In this document: in pieces, positions 36,860 through 49,624 of the stretch
Layout: the number at the start of each line of letters is the position of its first letter
How positions within the stretch are numbered: the first letter of the stretch is position 1
DNA from: Carex sylvatica
Taxonomy: Eukaryota; Streptophyta; Magnoliopsida; Poales; Cyperaceae
Direction of reading: 5' to 3'
Length of the DNA stretch: 64,000 nt
Assembly: GCA_964058845.1 (NCBI GenBank)
Contig: CAXKVR010000166.1
Location: 1-64,000, forward strand
Program-made: the position numbers and the translations under genes
Notes under the pieces: model-generated
Database searches by the model: none
The model's input: only the letters and a program-made list of their open reading frames with translations
What the model was told of the DNA's origin: nothing

Positions 36860-38860
36860 TTTTTGTTTTTGTTTTGTTGTTTGCATTCTATTCTGTGTTG
36901 TGTTGTGAAAGAACCTCAACACAGTTAATACTTTTTATGTTAGTTGCAGTTTACGATTGATTACTTTTTTATTGTAAAAATTATGAAAATTTTGGTTGGT
37001 CTGTACCAGTTTGTACTGGTACACTTTTCTATTATAAAAATTGAACTGAAAATTTTGGTTGGTACCAGTTTGCACAGGATTGTAGAGTGTATGATCCTCT
37101 TTTGTTTCATTTCGGTTGAGAATGTGATTTTTTTAGGAAGAGCCTTTTACATTGTTAAGATTGACAAATTGCTGTTACATGTGTAATTTCATTTAGCATG
37201 GGTGTTGTTCTTAAAATATTTTGATTTTATCTTTATATATGTTGATATTTTACTCTTTATCTTTAATCGGTCTCCAAGCTGCTTATTTGAGACAAGTATC
37301 GTAAGGCATAATGATCATATATAATTTAAAGAATTATCTTATAAAAATCTAAAGTTTCTTGGTCAAAAGTTGTAATTAATAAAAAAAATGGAGATGCGTA
37401 TCTCTACTTAAGAAAAAAATTCAAAGTACAAATATCTCAACTATTTTAGCATGTATCCAATGTTGGACACGTTGGAGCTGCTAGTGATGTGAGGAACCCA
37501 AAAGTGAGATGTAATTGTGTGAGCAAGTCTATTTAAATTGTATAATTCAACATAGATTAGGAATGTATAAATAAAAAGTTTATTAACAAAACAGCAGGAA
37601 AACCACGACTCCAAACAACAAGTAGGTCTTTACAAGCGCACCCATAGTCACCACCACCATTTCTTCAATCTCCATTTTAAACCTTGTCTCCACAACCCTT
37701 ATCTCCACTATCTCAAGATTTTCCCCATAATGCCTCTTGCACAACCACTTCATCCTCGGGTGGTGCTGGACAATAAAAGTTACTAAGGTAATTGACAACA
37801 ATATATACTAATAAAAGTCTAATGATAGTTTATAATAAGAAATTAGTACAACAGTGAGATAGTTGTCGGAACACTTGTGCATTTTGTGCAAACAAGCGAT
37901 CAATCATTGGATTGCATCCTCAATATTTAAAGATGTATACATCTAACCATTAATTGCTCAATTGCAAAAAAACAAAAAAATTATATTAGTATCTCATTAG
38001 CAGTTATCAGATTTTGAACAAATCAGCTGCTGCAATACCATACTCGCATGTATGGTGAAATATTGTCTGACTCGTGAGTCTTAACTGATGATATACTAAA
38101 ATAAGTAAAAGGTTGGTGCCCAATATAATAAGTAAGCTCCGAGGACAAAATCAGAAAAAGAAAAGAAACAAACACGAGACTCGTACCGGAAAGATGCTAC
38201 CTCATCAACTACACAATATTATGAACAGTACTCAAATACCATGAAAAAGTGAAATGAAGATGTAAGTAAACACAAATTAAAAACAGAAGTAAAGTGAAAA
38301 CTGGTAGCGCCAGGTTCAGCCGCCCAATGTTGTTCCTATTTTTGTTGTTCATCCTTGCAAATATTTTTGTAACAGTAACCGCTGAGCGGTACCATCAGCA
38401 ATGCTGTTGCCTCTCTTTGTTGGTCCTCCTCGGCAACACTTCCGTAACAGAAACCGTATACCAGCAGTACTAAGGACACTTACAAAGGTCAAAAGCTTTG
38501 GAAATAAAAGCCTTACAAAGGTCAATCATAACCTAACAAGACTGTCAAGAAAAATAAAAAAGCAAATAATCATAATCATAACGAAAGAAAACATGCTAGA
38601 CAATGTATTTACCATGACAGCCCCCCTACTAAGAAAACATGCTAGAAAATGTCAGTGGGTACTGTCAGTTATAACACCAATAAGCGGCTAAATTGGAGGT
38701 GCAACCAGTTAACAATCAAACAAAAATAATGAATGAAATTGAAACAATTACGGACCTATGACACGAAGGTGATGGAAGGATTGAAGAAAGGCAACAGAGA
38801 ATATGCCTACTAGGAACTGTCACGGCACGTCAATTTGGGAAAAACTTACCAATCGGAGGA
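36860..38860. other. No recognisable gene; mixed-composition stretch
   Basis: GGTCTGTACCAGTTTGTACTGG and a related phrase duplicate at about 37000 and 37060. The stretch at 37600-37770 (minus strand) has coding-like composition but breaks in all frames. Nothing could be assigned. Confidence 0.35.
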
Positions 38861-38869
38861 TCCACTAAG

Positions 38870-38954
38870 ATCTGGAGCATCTGGTGGCATTTTTACTCAG
38901 CGCTGGCCGATTAGAGTTGTTTAGCGCCGGCATATCTAAGTTTTCTTGTAGTGA
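38870..38954 (-). mobile_element. CACTA-type transposon end
   Basis: Read from the minus strand, the terminus is CACTACAAGAAAACTTAG, with GCCGGCGCTAAA and CAGCGCTGAGTAAAAA as subterminal words. The element would extend toward lower coordinates. Confidence 0.5.
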
Positions 38955-39199
38955 CAGTCCTGAGAAACAAAGGTGACAGATCTTTATTGTACCAATTAGA
39001 AGCGGAGCAGTAAACAACGTTGAAAAGGGAAGATCGTGCCTACCTGAATTACTAAATGGCAACAAACGGAGTTGCGAGTTGATCAGAGGCAGGGGAGAAA
39101 GGCGTGGCTGGACGGAGGAGAAAGTCGTGGTGCGTGGCTTGAGGCGGAGAGGGTTTTGCATCTGGTGCCGGAGGGTTAGGGTTAGGGTTTGCGTTTGGG

Positions 39200-39330
39200 T
39201 CGGGAGGCGTTCTTAGCTGGCGGTCTTACACCGACGGGTTACAAAGTGCTCCGACGGGTGGAAAATTATAGTGTTTATAAAGAGCTCCGACGGGTGAAAT
39301 TTTAAGCTACAAAGAGCCGTTGGAAAAAGA
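39200..39330. repeat. CCGACGGGT iterated words (CACTA subterminal-like)
   Basis: CACCGACGGGTTACAAAG, GCTCCGACGGGTGGAAA and GCTCCGACGGGTGAAAT follow one another within 90 bases. The CGACGGGT word is typical of CACTA subterminal regions. No terminus was found adjacent. Confidence 0.45.
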
Positions 39331-39837
39331 TGTCGGAGATACGGAGATACCGAATTAATGAAAAAGATTTGAGAAAATCTTGAGAAAATCTCGTGAACTT
39401 GGAGAAGAAGAAAGAGGCGATTTACTCAGAAGAGAAGAGGTAGAAATTATGAGTGAAGATGGAATCGAGACAGAAAAAGGAAGGAGTTGGGTTCAGGGTT
39501 TAAGAATAATTTAATTGATATTCTATTTGTTAGGGCCAATATAATATGTAAATATAAAAGAATAATTTATATGAGATATATATTTCATTTGTTCTAGACG
39601 TTTCTCCACGTGACAATTGATTTATTAATTTCACTTGGTCAAAAATAAGAAAAATCTCAGTATTTATTTGCAAGTTAAAGCTGTGTAGTACAAATTATTA
39701 ACATGCATTAATGCTCTTAGAAGATCAATTAAGGTATTGTTTCAGACGATAGGAATTATTAAATGAAATCTTTTATAGTTTGCCTCTTTGGATTTTTGTA
39801 TAATACAACAAATAGGTAATCTAGGGTGACGATTAGT

Positions 39838-40575
39838 CACCTATATATATATGGATCTCTATATATACATATGTCATCTATATATTAATTCCTAATATGA
39901 AATAATAACATTTATTTTTTGTAATACTCTTCTCAGAACGACTAAATCCATGGAAAATTCAGCTTCAGTAAAATATATGAAATTAAGTCTCACACCATTT
40001 CAAATTGTACTACTTACAGTTACAGGTGGAGTATCTGAAACTTGAACAATTTGTTTCCTCGTGTGTGTGTGTGTGTGTGTTTAATGCTTGTTATAACTAT
40101 TAAGTTGAATTAATATACTCCTCAATCGCCTGTATTTCATACATTAGAATTGAAGAGAGATGGAACAACATCAGTATTTTCAAAACAAGTTATAAAAAGA
40201 GACGATTCTATTGCAGTACAAAATTAAGCATCTTATTTTGAAGATGAAGTGTGGCAAAATGCATAAATCTCAATCATTAGCTCGTTTTATTTGTTTTTAC
40301 CATTTTAATATTGTTCCTTATTTGAGATCATAACCCGCACTAAATTTTTTTTGGTGGGTTCTTTATGTAAATGTTACCAGCCTGTAGGCACTATACAACT
40401 GCTGCTCCATCTCATAAATCAAGTGAAAAACATATATATATCACCAATCATTCAATAATAAAACAAAAATTAAAATTCAAACAGATGCCTAATGTGAAGA
40501 CCCAAAATAAAATTCCAGTAAAAGCTACATTTGGACTTCACTCCGCAAATTTATAAATATGAAAAGGAAAACTTA
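39838..40575 (+). repeat. Segmental duplication, copy 1
   Basis: It shares ordered blocks with 43262-43905: TAATACTCTTCTCAGAAC, CATGGAAAATTCA, TCACACCATTTCAAATT, GTAGGCACTATAC with CAACTGC, and a final block GACC.AAAT.AAATTCC with AAAAGCTA and TTTATA. The copies are diverged, with many indels, and lie about 3.4 kb apart in direct orientation. A (GT)10 microsatellite at 40061-40081 is unique to this copy. Confidence 0.65.
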
Positions 40576-40586
40576 TTGATTGCTCA

Positions 40587-40770
40587 TAGGGGTGAAAACG
40601 AAGCGGATACGGAGCGGATAATGCTGATATCATATCAACATCAGTCTTTCAATGAACGGATACAAATAGTAAACGGATATATCAAAATTCAAAATCAAAT
40701 CTGCCTTAAACAGATATAGAATGAATAGTCCACGGATACGAAAGGAATAATTATCAGATAATATATAAAT
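40587..40770. mobile_element. Solo hAT-like end, GCGGATACGGA type
   Basis: TAGGGGTGAAAACGAAGCGG is followed by iterated ACGGATA/CGGATAC words to about 40770. No opposite terminus is visible. It lies directly behind segmental copy 1 and is absent from copy 2. Confidence 0.5.
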
Positions 40771-41608
40771 TTCAAAATAAAAATGGGAATTTACAAAATT
40801 CAAATTTAGCATGAAGTCTTGATACAATATATAAAAAGAATTAATCTATTTGGAGTACTCGGCGGTTGATAGATCTTCATATGAATCACAAAAAAATATT
40901 ATAGCGAATACGTGAATGTGTGAATTTTTGCGATTTATATAATTACATATTTTTCTTATATCTTGAAATTACGTAGGCTGTATAATATGAAATTTAATTA
41001 AAAATGCTTTGAGAAGCGAGAGGCTTGGTGGGTTAAGATTTGGTTCCGAATAGTCTGTCTCTAGAAATAGAAATACATATATTACTCATCTCGCATAATT
41101 TCATAACATCGACCCTTCTGAAGCATTTCTAGTCTGATTGTCTTGTGAATATAGATAGATGAAGTATACTAGAAACTTGTTAATTCAAAAAGAACATGCC
41201 TACTATTTTCTGAATATCATATTTTATTGTAAAATCTATGTCATATTCTACACAGTAAAGAGAGCAGCGAATCCGTATCACCCCGGGCACATGCAAGTGC
41301 TAAATTCGGACTCCTTTTTTTTTTTTATTTGGCACGATTCTCAAAGCAGACCCCTACAGGCTACAGGTACCTGGGGGACACGAAACTGCTATTTCCCTTG
41401 CAAAAATTTTTTATCATCATTTGACTTCATTTAATTTGCTTTCAATTAAATTTTGAAAAGAGAGTATCATGTCTTATAGAAAGCACGTGGCATAATTTAA
41501 TTATGATAAGTTTTGTGCAAGTCCCTTTTTTTTTTCCTGTAACGTACCATTAAATCATTAATTAAAGTATTATACAATTTCAGTAACTTTTAACAGTGAA
41601 ACATCAAA

Positions 41609-41894
41609 CAAAAATAATAGTGTCAATTCAGATTATCAATTATTTTGAACTACTACTCTGTGTTTCAGTGAGCAACTAGAGACAATTTTTTTTTTTTTTT
41701 TTTTTTTTGTAAATTAGCATACTATTTTATTAATTATTTTCAATCTTTAGGTTAACAACTATTCTTACTAATTCGGACTTTCATTCAAATGATCCTAAAA
41801 TAAGTCAGGTTTCTAATGAAATATTAATACGTAGTATGAAACTAAAGTAATGCAAAATGTCAAACTGCATATCAAAATGACACTATTATTTTTG
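41609..41894. repeat. Inverted pair CAAAAATAATAGTGTCA
   Basis: A 17-base word at 41609-41625 is exactly mirrored at 41878-41894. Between them lies a 23-base T run (41686-41708) and AT-rich DNA. It may be an eroded MITE. Confidence 0.5.
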
Positions 41895-42010
41895 CCTGAC
41901 GACTGCATTGCGAAAATTCGATTCTCTTTTGCCTGACGACTGCATTGCGAAATTCGATTTACTTCATTCATTCAGGTAATTCTTTCATTGCTAGGGTTTT
42001 AATTTCGGTT
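41890..42010 (+). other. Short tandem duplication and leader-like sequence with telo-box
   Basis: TTTGCCTGACGACTGCATTG with its flank occurs twice in a row (41890 and 41928). It is followed by CATTCAGGTAATTC and GCTAGGGTTTTAATTTC. CAG|GTAATT resembles a 5'-leader splice donor, and AGGGTTTTA a telo-box, as in leaders of translation-related plant genes. No coding exon follows within reach. Confidence 0.35.
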
Positions 42011-43261
42011 TTTTTTTTTTCCTTTTCTGAAAAGAACTGTTCTTTGTGTTGTCAGTGGAAAGAAAGAGGTTTTGTTTTAGAGATTTGAACCCTTGCGACA
42101 ACCAAATGTGGTTGGTTTTTTAGCAGATTTAGTGAGATTTGTAGGAATTATGGGGAATGAATTTAATCTTTACCTTTATTCCGATCGAAATTTTAATAGG
42201 AACTGTGTTATATATGCAGTATTATCATTAATATTGAAAATTTTCACGATTCGTAACTCATAGGAGAGATCTTGCTAAGTTGGAAGGTAGAAATAATATA
42301 TTTTTTTTATATTGATTGATCACAGAAAAGATGCATGCATAACAAACCGACCAACATGCCTAGTGATGTACCCTTTCCAAATCAGGCACAGAAGTAAGGC
42401 ATTTTTGGGATATTAATTTGAGGGTTTGCATTGCTTAAAACTTTCAAATTTGAAAATAAATTGAACTTTCAATATCCTTATTTTATATATGCAAGCATTC
42501 TTATTTGAATTTAATTATGGACTAATGAATAGTTTTAGACAGACACAAATAAAATATAATTCGAGCATCTTTGGGGATAGATCCAAATTGTTGAAGAAAA
42601 TATTTTATTTCCGTTAATAGTGTACAAATATCAATTATGTATTTTTTTTAATTGTTTTTTTAGAAATATATTTTTGTTGTTGTTAAAGATCAATTATGTA
42701 TAATTTTTTTTCTTAAAAATCTGATGTAGCGTTGGTATTACTATAGGAAGCGTCTAATTGTCCACAACTAACTGTTCATAGTTTCTCCACATAAAAACTG
42801 TCATTTGACTTGAGCGAATACTGTAAAACTCTTCATTCGTTATGTATATTTACACAATATATCACATAAAATACGTCAGTTAATAAAATACCAAATTTTA
42901 TATTTTGTGTTGCATATGTTAGTTACTCAATTTATAATGTTTACAGTAGTTAATTATTTATTTCAAGTCATATAATATAATTAATATTCAAAAAGTAATG
43001 ATCAGTTGTTAATTTTAGAAAGCTTGTTAGTGATGTTAGTTCATCAGTCTGATGTATCTATTTCATATGAATTGTTTCAAGCAATCAATACAAATTTTGT
43101 TATCATTAGAAGTGCTGTAACTTATTTAAGAATATATAGGAGTAAAATAGAATAGTGCTAATTATTTTCGTCCCACATATGTTTTTATTTTTTTAAAATT
43201 AATTGCAAATATCAAAATATTAAAGGTAATTTAATTATTGAAAAATCTCTCAAATTTATGG

Positions 43262-43905
43262 CTGTATATATATACATATGCCATCTTTGTAACATGTACT
43301 AATAAAATATATTCTTCGTAATACTCTTCTCAGAACTCATGGAAAATTCATTATCAGTAAAATACATCAAATTAGTTCTCACAACATTTCAAATTTAATT
43401 AACTACTCATTATTTTAGTTGTTAATACCTATTCATAAGAAATAAAATTACAATCTCGACTAACTTAAGCTAGTAGCTTACTTTCAATATAAAGTGTGGA
43501 AAATGCTTAAATTTTATTAATATCATCATGAATCATGATGAATGTCCCCATAGGTTTCAACTCTGAACTCTTGTTAATTGTTATTATCCTTTTAATAGTG
43601 TATAAAATTTAAGAACATAATTGTCACTAAAATTTAATTGAGTTTTTTTTTTTCAATGTTAATTACCAGTCTGTACGTAGGCACTATACGTACAACTGCC
43701 GCTAGCTCCCCTTCATTCCCTTATCTAAATAGAACCATATACTAAAATTTAAATACAGTAAGCACATATATAGTAAATGTATCTTTACTTTGAAGACCAA
43801 AATTTAAATTCCTGCAAAAGCTAGATTGGGACTTGCACTCCAAAAGTTTATATAAAAGAATGACAATGGGACTACATTGATAATTTTGGTTTAGGGAAAC
43901 GATAA
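43262..43905 (+). repeat. Segmental duplication, copy 2
   Basis: Counterpart of 39838-40575, with the same blocks in the same order (see that entry). The GTAGGCACTATACGTACAAC block here has extra GTAC insertions relative to copy 1. No reading frame is conserved between the copies, so the shared content is unlikely to be protein-coding. Confidence 0.65.
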
Positions 43906-43992
43906 AGACAAGCACCTATATAGGCATGGTTCTATATATTGTTGCTAAAATCTCTCTTAATTTTCATGTCAGTTCATATATATATATATATA

Positions 43993-44269
43993 GATTGGCT
44001 ACTGTGCTTATATAAGCATATCCCTCATATATACTTAATTATAACTTATTTTTGTATTTTCAATGTCTAAATGGTCAATCTGAACAGTTAGATGTGATAT
44101 CTATATTGAAATGTGTTTGGAGACCAAATTTTACATTTTTTCTGAATTTTTTTACTATTTATTAAGCCACTTTGAAAATCGTTGATTCAACGGTGACTTC
44201 TGATTTTACTATATTGTTAAGTCACTGTTGGATCAACGATTTTTCAAGTGAGCTTTATTTAGTATTGGA
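43993..44269 (+). mobile_element. Foldback element, GGCTACTGTGC end type, left arm
   Basis: It starts GATTGGCTACTGTGCTTATA and carries the family core GGAGACCAAATTTTACATTT and TTTACTATTTATTAAGCCAC. It passes the loop (near 44195-44225) and stops about 45 bases into the right arm. (TA)n flanks the outer end. Confidence 0.75.
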
Positions 44270-44439
44270 ATGTTATAAAATAATACATTCCGTTTTGCTT
44301 TTTTTTTTTTAAATCATATTTGATTAATTTAGAGGAGGATATATATATACAGAGAGAGAGAGAGAGAAGTACGTGTAACAATCTCATGCCGTACATATAT
44401 GATTAATTGTTCGTCGTCCTATATATATATCCCATCTAG

Positions 44440-44665
44440 AGTGGAAAAAATAGCACGCCGAAACCGGCTCCGTCACGGAACGGTACGGTTTCGTCACAGT
44501 ATGGTACGGCATAGGTGTTAAATATGTACCGTGTCTCGCGTGTTCCGTGCCATGATCATTTGCGTGCCGTGACCAATTGTTAGTAAAGAAGACACAGCAC
44601 GGCACGAAAATTACCTTCGTCACGACGTATTAGTCACGTCACGTCACGGCACGACACATTTTTTT
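44440..44665. mobile_element. Oligomer-rich element, CGGTACGG/CACGGCACG type
   Basis: About 220 bases built from iterated CACGGCACG, GGTACGG and CGTCACG words, standing out by GC content from AT-rich flanks. It resembles the interior of hAT-like elements elsewhere in the window, but its termini could not be fixed. Confidence 0.45.
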
Positions 44666-45645
44666 TCACACTAATCCCATCCATCTGTTGCTCGATTTCA
44701 AATTTAATGTCTCGTAGCTAGCTCTCTGTTTACTAATTGGTACAAACAAAAGAACCATGCAAAGCAAATTGCTCATAGCTGTTATCCCAATCTTTGACGT
44801 GGCATGTAATATTAATGAATGCATACAAGTACTACTCACTTTTCCATTTATGGGAAATGATAAATGAAGCAACTAATTATATTATATTATATAATTCTAT
44901 TGCATTTTCTTTTCTTTGTGGACAATTAATTAATGTTTCAATAAGGGTTTACAAAAACAATGATCCCGTTTCCCAAGGCGCAACCAATGGAGGCTGACGA
45001 CTGGGCCACGCGTGGAGATCATCCAATACATCAAATTCTGCTAATTTTTCAAAATTATCTATCTTATGTAATAAAAGCTGTTTTTTCCTTTCTTTTGAGC
45101 TGCCCTCAAATTATGAGAATACGTATAAACATAATATAGAATAGAATAATACAATAGTTTAGATGAACTGAGGAAAATAATAAAATCTAAAATAGAAATA
45201 AGTGTCATTTCATGTGTTGTAAATAACTTTTATTATCAATAAAATTGTTAATATATATATTTAAAGTTATTAACCGTAAATAAAAAAAGTAAAAGATGAT
45301 GTCATAATGCCAATAAAACTTGCAATAGATCTTCTCTTTTCCATTATAAGTACTTAAAAACAGTGTTGTAAAAAACGTCCGTTTAGACTGATTAATCGAA
45401 TGATTAATTATCTGATTAGTCCTTGACGGCAATCAAACCGTCATATATTTTGTCAATTAATCAGCCAATTATTTCTGATTAATCGCTTAGCGATATTATA
45501 TTCATCCGACAAGCAAATACCGTTATTTACAACACTTCTTAAAAATTGTCTGGATTGCGAGATATCCACTAATTAAAAAGCATTGTTATCCTATTAATCG
45601 ATAATTTTCTATAGAATAAACTCATATTAATTACTAATAACTAGG

Positions 45646-45800
45646 GTTGCAAACGAATCCAACCATGTCAAACTCACTCCAGTTTAAGTTTGAGTTTGAA
45701 TAAGATTCGAACCAAACTGATTTGATTTGTTTCATAACGAACTTCAATCGAACGAATTAATTGTGATTTTTTTCAAATCAAATTGAAGTCAATCGAATCA
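45646..45800. mobile_element. Solo hAT-like end, sister of 22315-22440
   Basis: It starts CTAGGGTTGCAAACGAATCC, then shows AGTTTGAGTTTGAATAAGAT and further words in the same order as at 22340-22440. No opposite terminus was found. Confidence 0.55.
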
Positions 45801-45969
45801 CGACATACAGATTTTTGACAACCACCGGTAGTTTATGCATTATCAAAAATGAAACTTTTTTTTTGTGAGAGAGGGGGTCTGGTAGTGTGAAAGGAAGGAG
45901 GGGGTCTAGTAGTGTGGGCCCCACAAATGGTCCCCGGCCTGACGCTTTAGCTTCGCATCACCAACCCCT

Positions 45970-46215
45970 CGTTTAAGGGACCTCTCACGAATCCGTATCG
46001 TCTGCATTAATGCAAAAAGGAATCTTTTGAGTTAATACATCTGTCCCGTTTGATCAGCTTTAAGATTCATGCAAATTAAATCCGCACTAATATTGAAGAC
46101 CCCCTATGGTTTAGACGGGGGCCAGATGGACTCCGTTTACAATCGGACGGCCCATATCTATTAACTCAAAAGATTCTCTTTTGCGTTAATGCAGACGATG
46201 TGGACTTGCCTCTCA
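45970..46215. mobile_element. MITE, second copy of the 6565-6815 family
   Basis: AATCTTTTGAGTTAATACAT is mirrored by TATTAACTCAAAAGATTC. Outer ends are CGTATCGTCTGCATTAATGC and TTAATGCAGACGATG. The interior carries GACCCCCTATGGTTTAGACG, matching CACCTAAAACATAGGGGTC at 6677-6695 in reverse. Confidence 0.65.
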
Positions 46216-46911
46216 CCCCCATTGGTTCAACCAAATCCATTTCAAAATCACTCAGATAAAGGTAGTTTCAATTACATCTGTCTGATCTTGATCTGACGTC
46301 TTCAACGATAAAGTCTCTATAACCTTCTTATTTTGTTGTAGAACTCCTTGGAATGGTACACTCCTGATATCCGTTGTTGAATTCCCCTATATCTTATTTT
46401 ATTAATATAATTTATCCTCACTGCTAGGAAAGATCTCAACTACTTGATTGCAACATCTACGGTTGATTTTCAATCCCATAACATGCGGTTGAAATGATAG
46501 CTTTGTAAAAAGTAAAAACTCATTCATTATTTTTTTCTCCATTCCTTGGAATAGAAATATAAAATTAAACTACAATAATATTAAAATAAGAAGTTATATC
46601 TTACTTCAAATAATGTTTTTTTTATGACAAATAGTTTCCGAGGCAATGAAATGAGTAAATTACAACAATTTTTTTAACTTAGTGCAAAACATGAACGTGT
46701 AGAATTAGATCTGAGTCGTTCTTTTTAATCTGGCTCGAATCTTAAATCGGACCCCTCTATATTCTAAATAGATTTTGAAATGATTTTGGTTCGGCTGAAA
46801 ATACTGCAGGATGCAGTAATTATCATTAGAAAATTTATTTACTTAAATTCAAAATCTATTATAAATTGTTATTATAAAATTAAAGCATAATGTTATATCC
46901 ACAGTAACCGT

Positions 46912-47750
46912 AAAAGATTCTCCTCACTTTATGGTTTGAGATTAACTCCCAGCCACTTTAAGATTCGAGCTAGCATAGGGGTAGTATTATTAGGCTTTGA
47001 GATTTGTGCCAAGTAAAAAATAATGGTCCAGATCTACTAACGTAAAAGAAATTCTCCAAAAATAATGTTATCAATACTATATATATTGCACAGTGACTTT
47101 TAGAAGGGGGGATACGTAGTTTTGAGGGCTTTTAAGGGTATACATGAAATTTTCCAAAAATAATATTATCAATACTATGCTGCACAGTGACATTCAAACA
47201 TATTATGATGTGTGCGTCACAAGAAAATGAATCATTTACTATCATAACCGACCAATCAGAAGACTATTTCTCTTAAATATGTTACATATTTTTTACTTTA
47301 TAAATAATGACAAAATAGATACTTTGTAAATTTAAAATGGTGTTATGATTTTTAAAGGGGGGATACATAGTTTTGAGGCTTTTTAGGGGTATACATGAAA
47401 TTCATCCCAAAAAATATTATCAATACTATACTATCTTATCTGAAGTACTACAGTTTTTTTTTTTTCTTTGGAGAATAAAGATACCTGTTTTTTACTGTCT
47501 TGTTCAATATCTTTTTTTTGAGAAAATGTCCTGTTCGATATCGCTTTTATTCTCGTTGATGCTCCATCTTTTGAGAGCCCACATCCTCTCCAATACCTGA
47601 TAAGGGAATTTTGTATAATTACTAGATTTGAACTGTTCTTTTTAACTTGGTATGAATCTCAAAGCCTAAAAAATACTATCCCCTATTACAATCCAAATCC
47701 CAAACCGATTGAGATTTAATCTCAAACCATAAAGTAAAAGTGATCCTCTG
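46912..47750. mobile_element. Foldback element with material inserted in its loop
   Basis: The outer arms pair: CACTTTATGGTTTGAGATTA (46926) with TAATCTCAAACCATAAAGT (47717), and AGGCTTTGAGATTTGTGCCA (46991) with TGGTATGAATCTCAAAGCCT (47649). The ~550 bases between hold two copies of a phrase beginning GGGGGGATAC.TAGTTTTGAG (about 47108 and 47356), each followed by AAATATTATCAATACTAT. Confidence 0.55.
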
Positions 47751-48169
47751 CAATACCGGAGAGGATACGGATTCATCTTTTGCATGTTGGCTTCATATCT
47801 CGTTGTTCATGCGATTGCGAAATGAATTTAAACTATGCGCACAGTCTGTTGTAGATAATCCACCAAACCAAAAAGTTTGTTTTTTTTTGTTTTCAAGAGG
47901 GAGCTACGATTCTGATTTCTGAACTTCGGATTCACAGTATATAGGCAATAGCATTCAAATTTTTTTTTTTAAACCTAGGGATAGCATTCAATTTAATAAA
48001 CAAAATTAATGAACTACAGCTAAGCTTCTAGGTGATTATGAATTTCACATGATGGTAATTTGATTTAAATAAACACCAAATAAATTTAGAACTCTATCGA
48101 ACCAGTTACTGACTTAAATACGCTTTGCATGAGTCCGTATGACCATATCCTCCGAGATATCTCAAATTA

Positions 48170-48300
48170 GGGGTGCAGACGATCGGATGATATATGATCA
48201 TATTGGATCCGTATCCGGAAATTAGATACAGATATCCAATATCCGATATTCGAATATCTGTGTGGATACGGATACAAATATGGTTTTGAATTTGAATTAT
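48170..48300. mobile_element. Solo hAT-like end, GGATATCCGATAT type
   Basis: TTAGGGGTGCAGACGATCGG is followed by GGATCCGTATCC, GATATCCAATATCCGATATT and similar words, ending by about 48300. It directly follows a TCCGAGATATCTCAAA fragment of the GTGCGTATCC MITE family. Confidence 0.5.
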
Positions 48301-49624
48301 TCGTATCCAAATAGTAGATATATATCATATAATTTAAAATATATTAGATCGTCTGTGATCTCTTATTTTGATCCAGTTTTTTGCAATGTTTAACCTAATG
48401 CTAATATTTATCAGGTATCATTAAGTAGGAGTTACAACAAGATTGTTGACACACAACTTCATTAAATATATTACAAAGCAATTCAATAAGGGATTTTTAC
48501 AGAAATTAACCGCAAAAGTGACGTTTGACTTTGATATACACTTTCCAAGAGAATGAATAAGAAAATGTTGACACATTGCACCTTAAAAAAAAAAAAAAAA
48601 AACACTTCTTAATTTCTTACCAGAGAAAATATTCTGTAAGAAAAGTACTTGAGTACCTTTTCATCATTGTCTCCGCATAAAGTAAGCTTCTTCAAATTAG
48701 GTGTGTGCTTTGGATCCAACTAGTTATGCATGCATGCTTTGTAGTTTGTAACTTTGTATTGATCAGGCGTACGTGGGGGGCTGACAGGACACTCTCACGA
48801 AATTAAGACAAGGTCAATGAAACATGCTAATATCTTTTATTGCTGCTAGACTGCTACAAAATTAACTTTCTTGGAAATTAAACTTAATTAAATATAGGTA
48901 CGTCTCAAAAGGAGCTGTTCAAAGGCAAATCTTTTTTTATTTATTACTGCTTATCGTTAAGTAAGATGTCCATGCATGACCTTTACAAAGTTTATTGATA
49001 TATATATTCATAATGGACAAGCTAATTTTCTTGTCTTCTAATTTTGCTTAAAAATATTTATTGTAAAATGTTTTGCATCTAAGGCCTTAATTAATTTGTA
49101 GTTTCTCTATATATATACATAGTTCTATCATACTGTAGCTACTAAAATTTTGAGTCCAAGTGACTGAAATAGAAATTTTTTTCTCTTGAGAATTTGTCTA
49201 GGTCTGAAAATATTAGAAAATATTTTTTTCGTAATTATTATTTGTTATAATGTGAGCAAAAATTTCAAACCATGCACGTTTTCGTAGAATTACATTTGAA
49301 GTTTTGGACTACATTTTTCTTTGCTGTCCAAAATATGTTTTTCTTCGCAAAAATTTTTTAGTTAAATAATGGAACATGGAATTTAAGAACGAAATTGCGG
49401 TAGAGATGGCTGAAGTGGAGTTTGATAATCAATGTATGAACACTGAGCTTTTTGAAAACAAAATAGTGATAACAAAAAACAGTGCACATTGATAAAAAAA
49501 AAAAAAAGTATGGCTGATTATTGTTGCAATTATTACAAAATAGTGATATTAGAAAAAATTGAAATGATTAAAAGTTTAAACATTGACTCTTTCAAAGTAA
49601 TGATATATGAATGTATGGATGGCT

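Noticed and set aside
30734..38954. A single 8.2-kb CACTA element bounded by the two CACTA-like ends
   Set aside because: Orientation would allow it, but terminal and subterminal sequences differ (CACTACAACAGAAC with GTCGCAG words versus CACTACAAGAAAAC with GCGCTGAG words), and no transposase is seen between them.
38401..39161. Frames of 96 and 98 codons on opposite strands
   Set aside because: Both overlap or neighbour CACTA end sequence, have no recognisable motif, and lack promoter or splice context.
48583..48605. A-run at 48.58 kb as a retroposon tail
   Set aside because: No matching direct repeat was found around it, so retroposition is not supported there.
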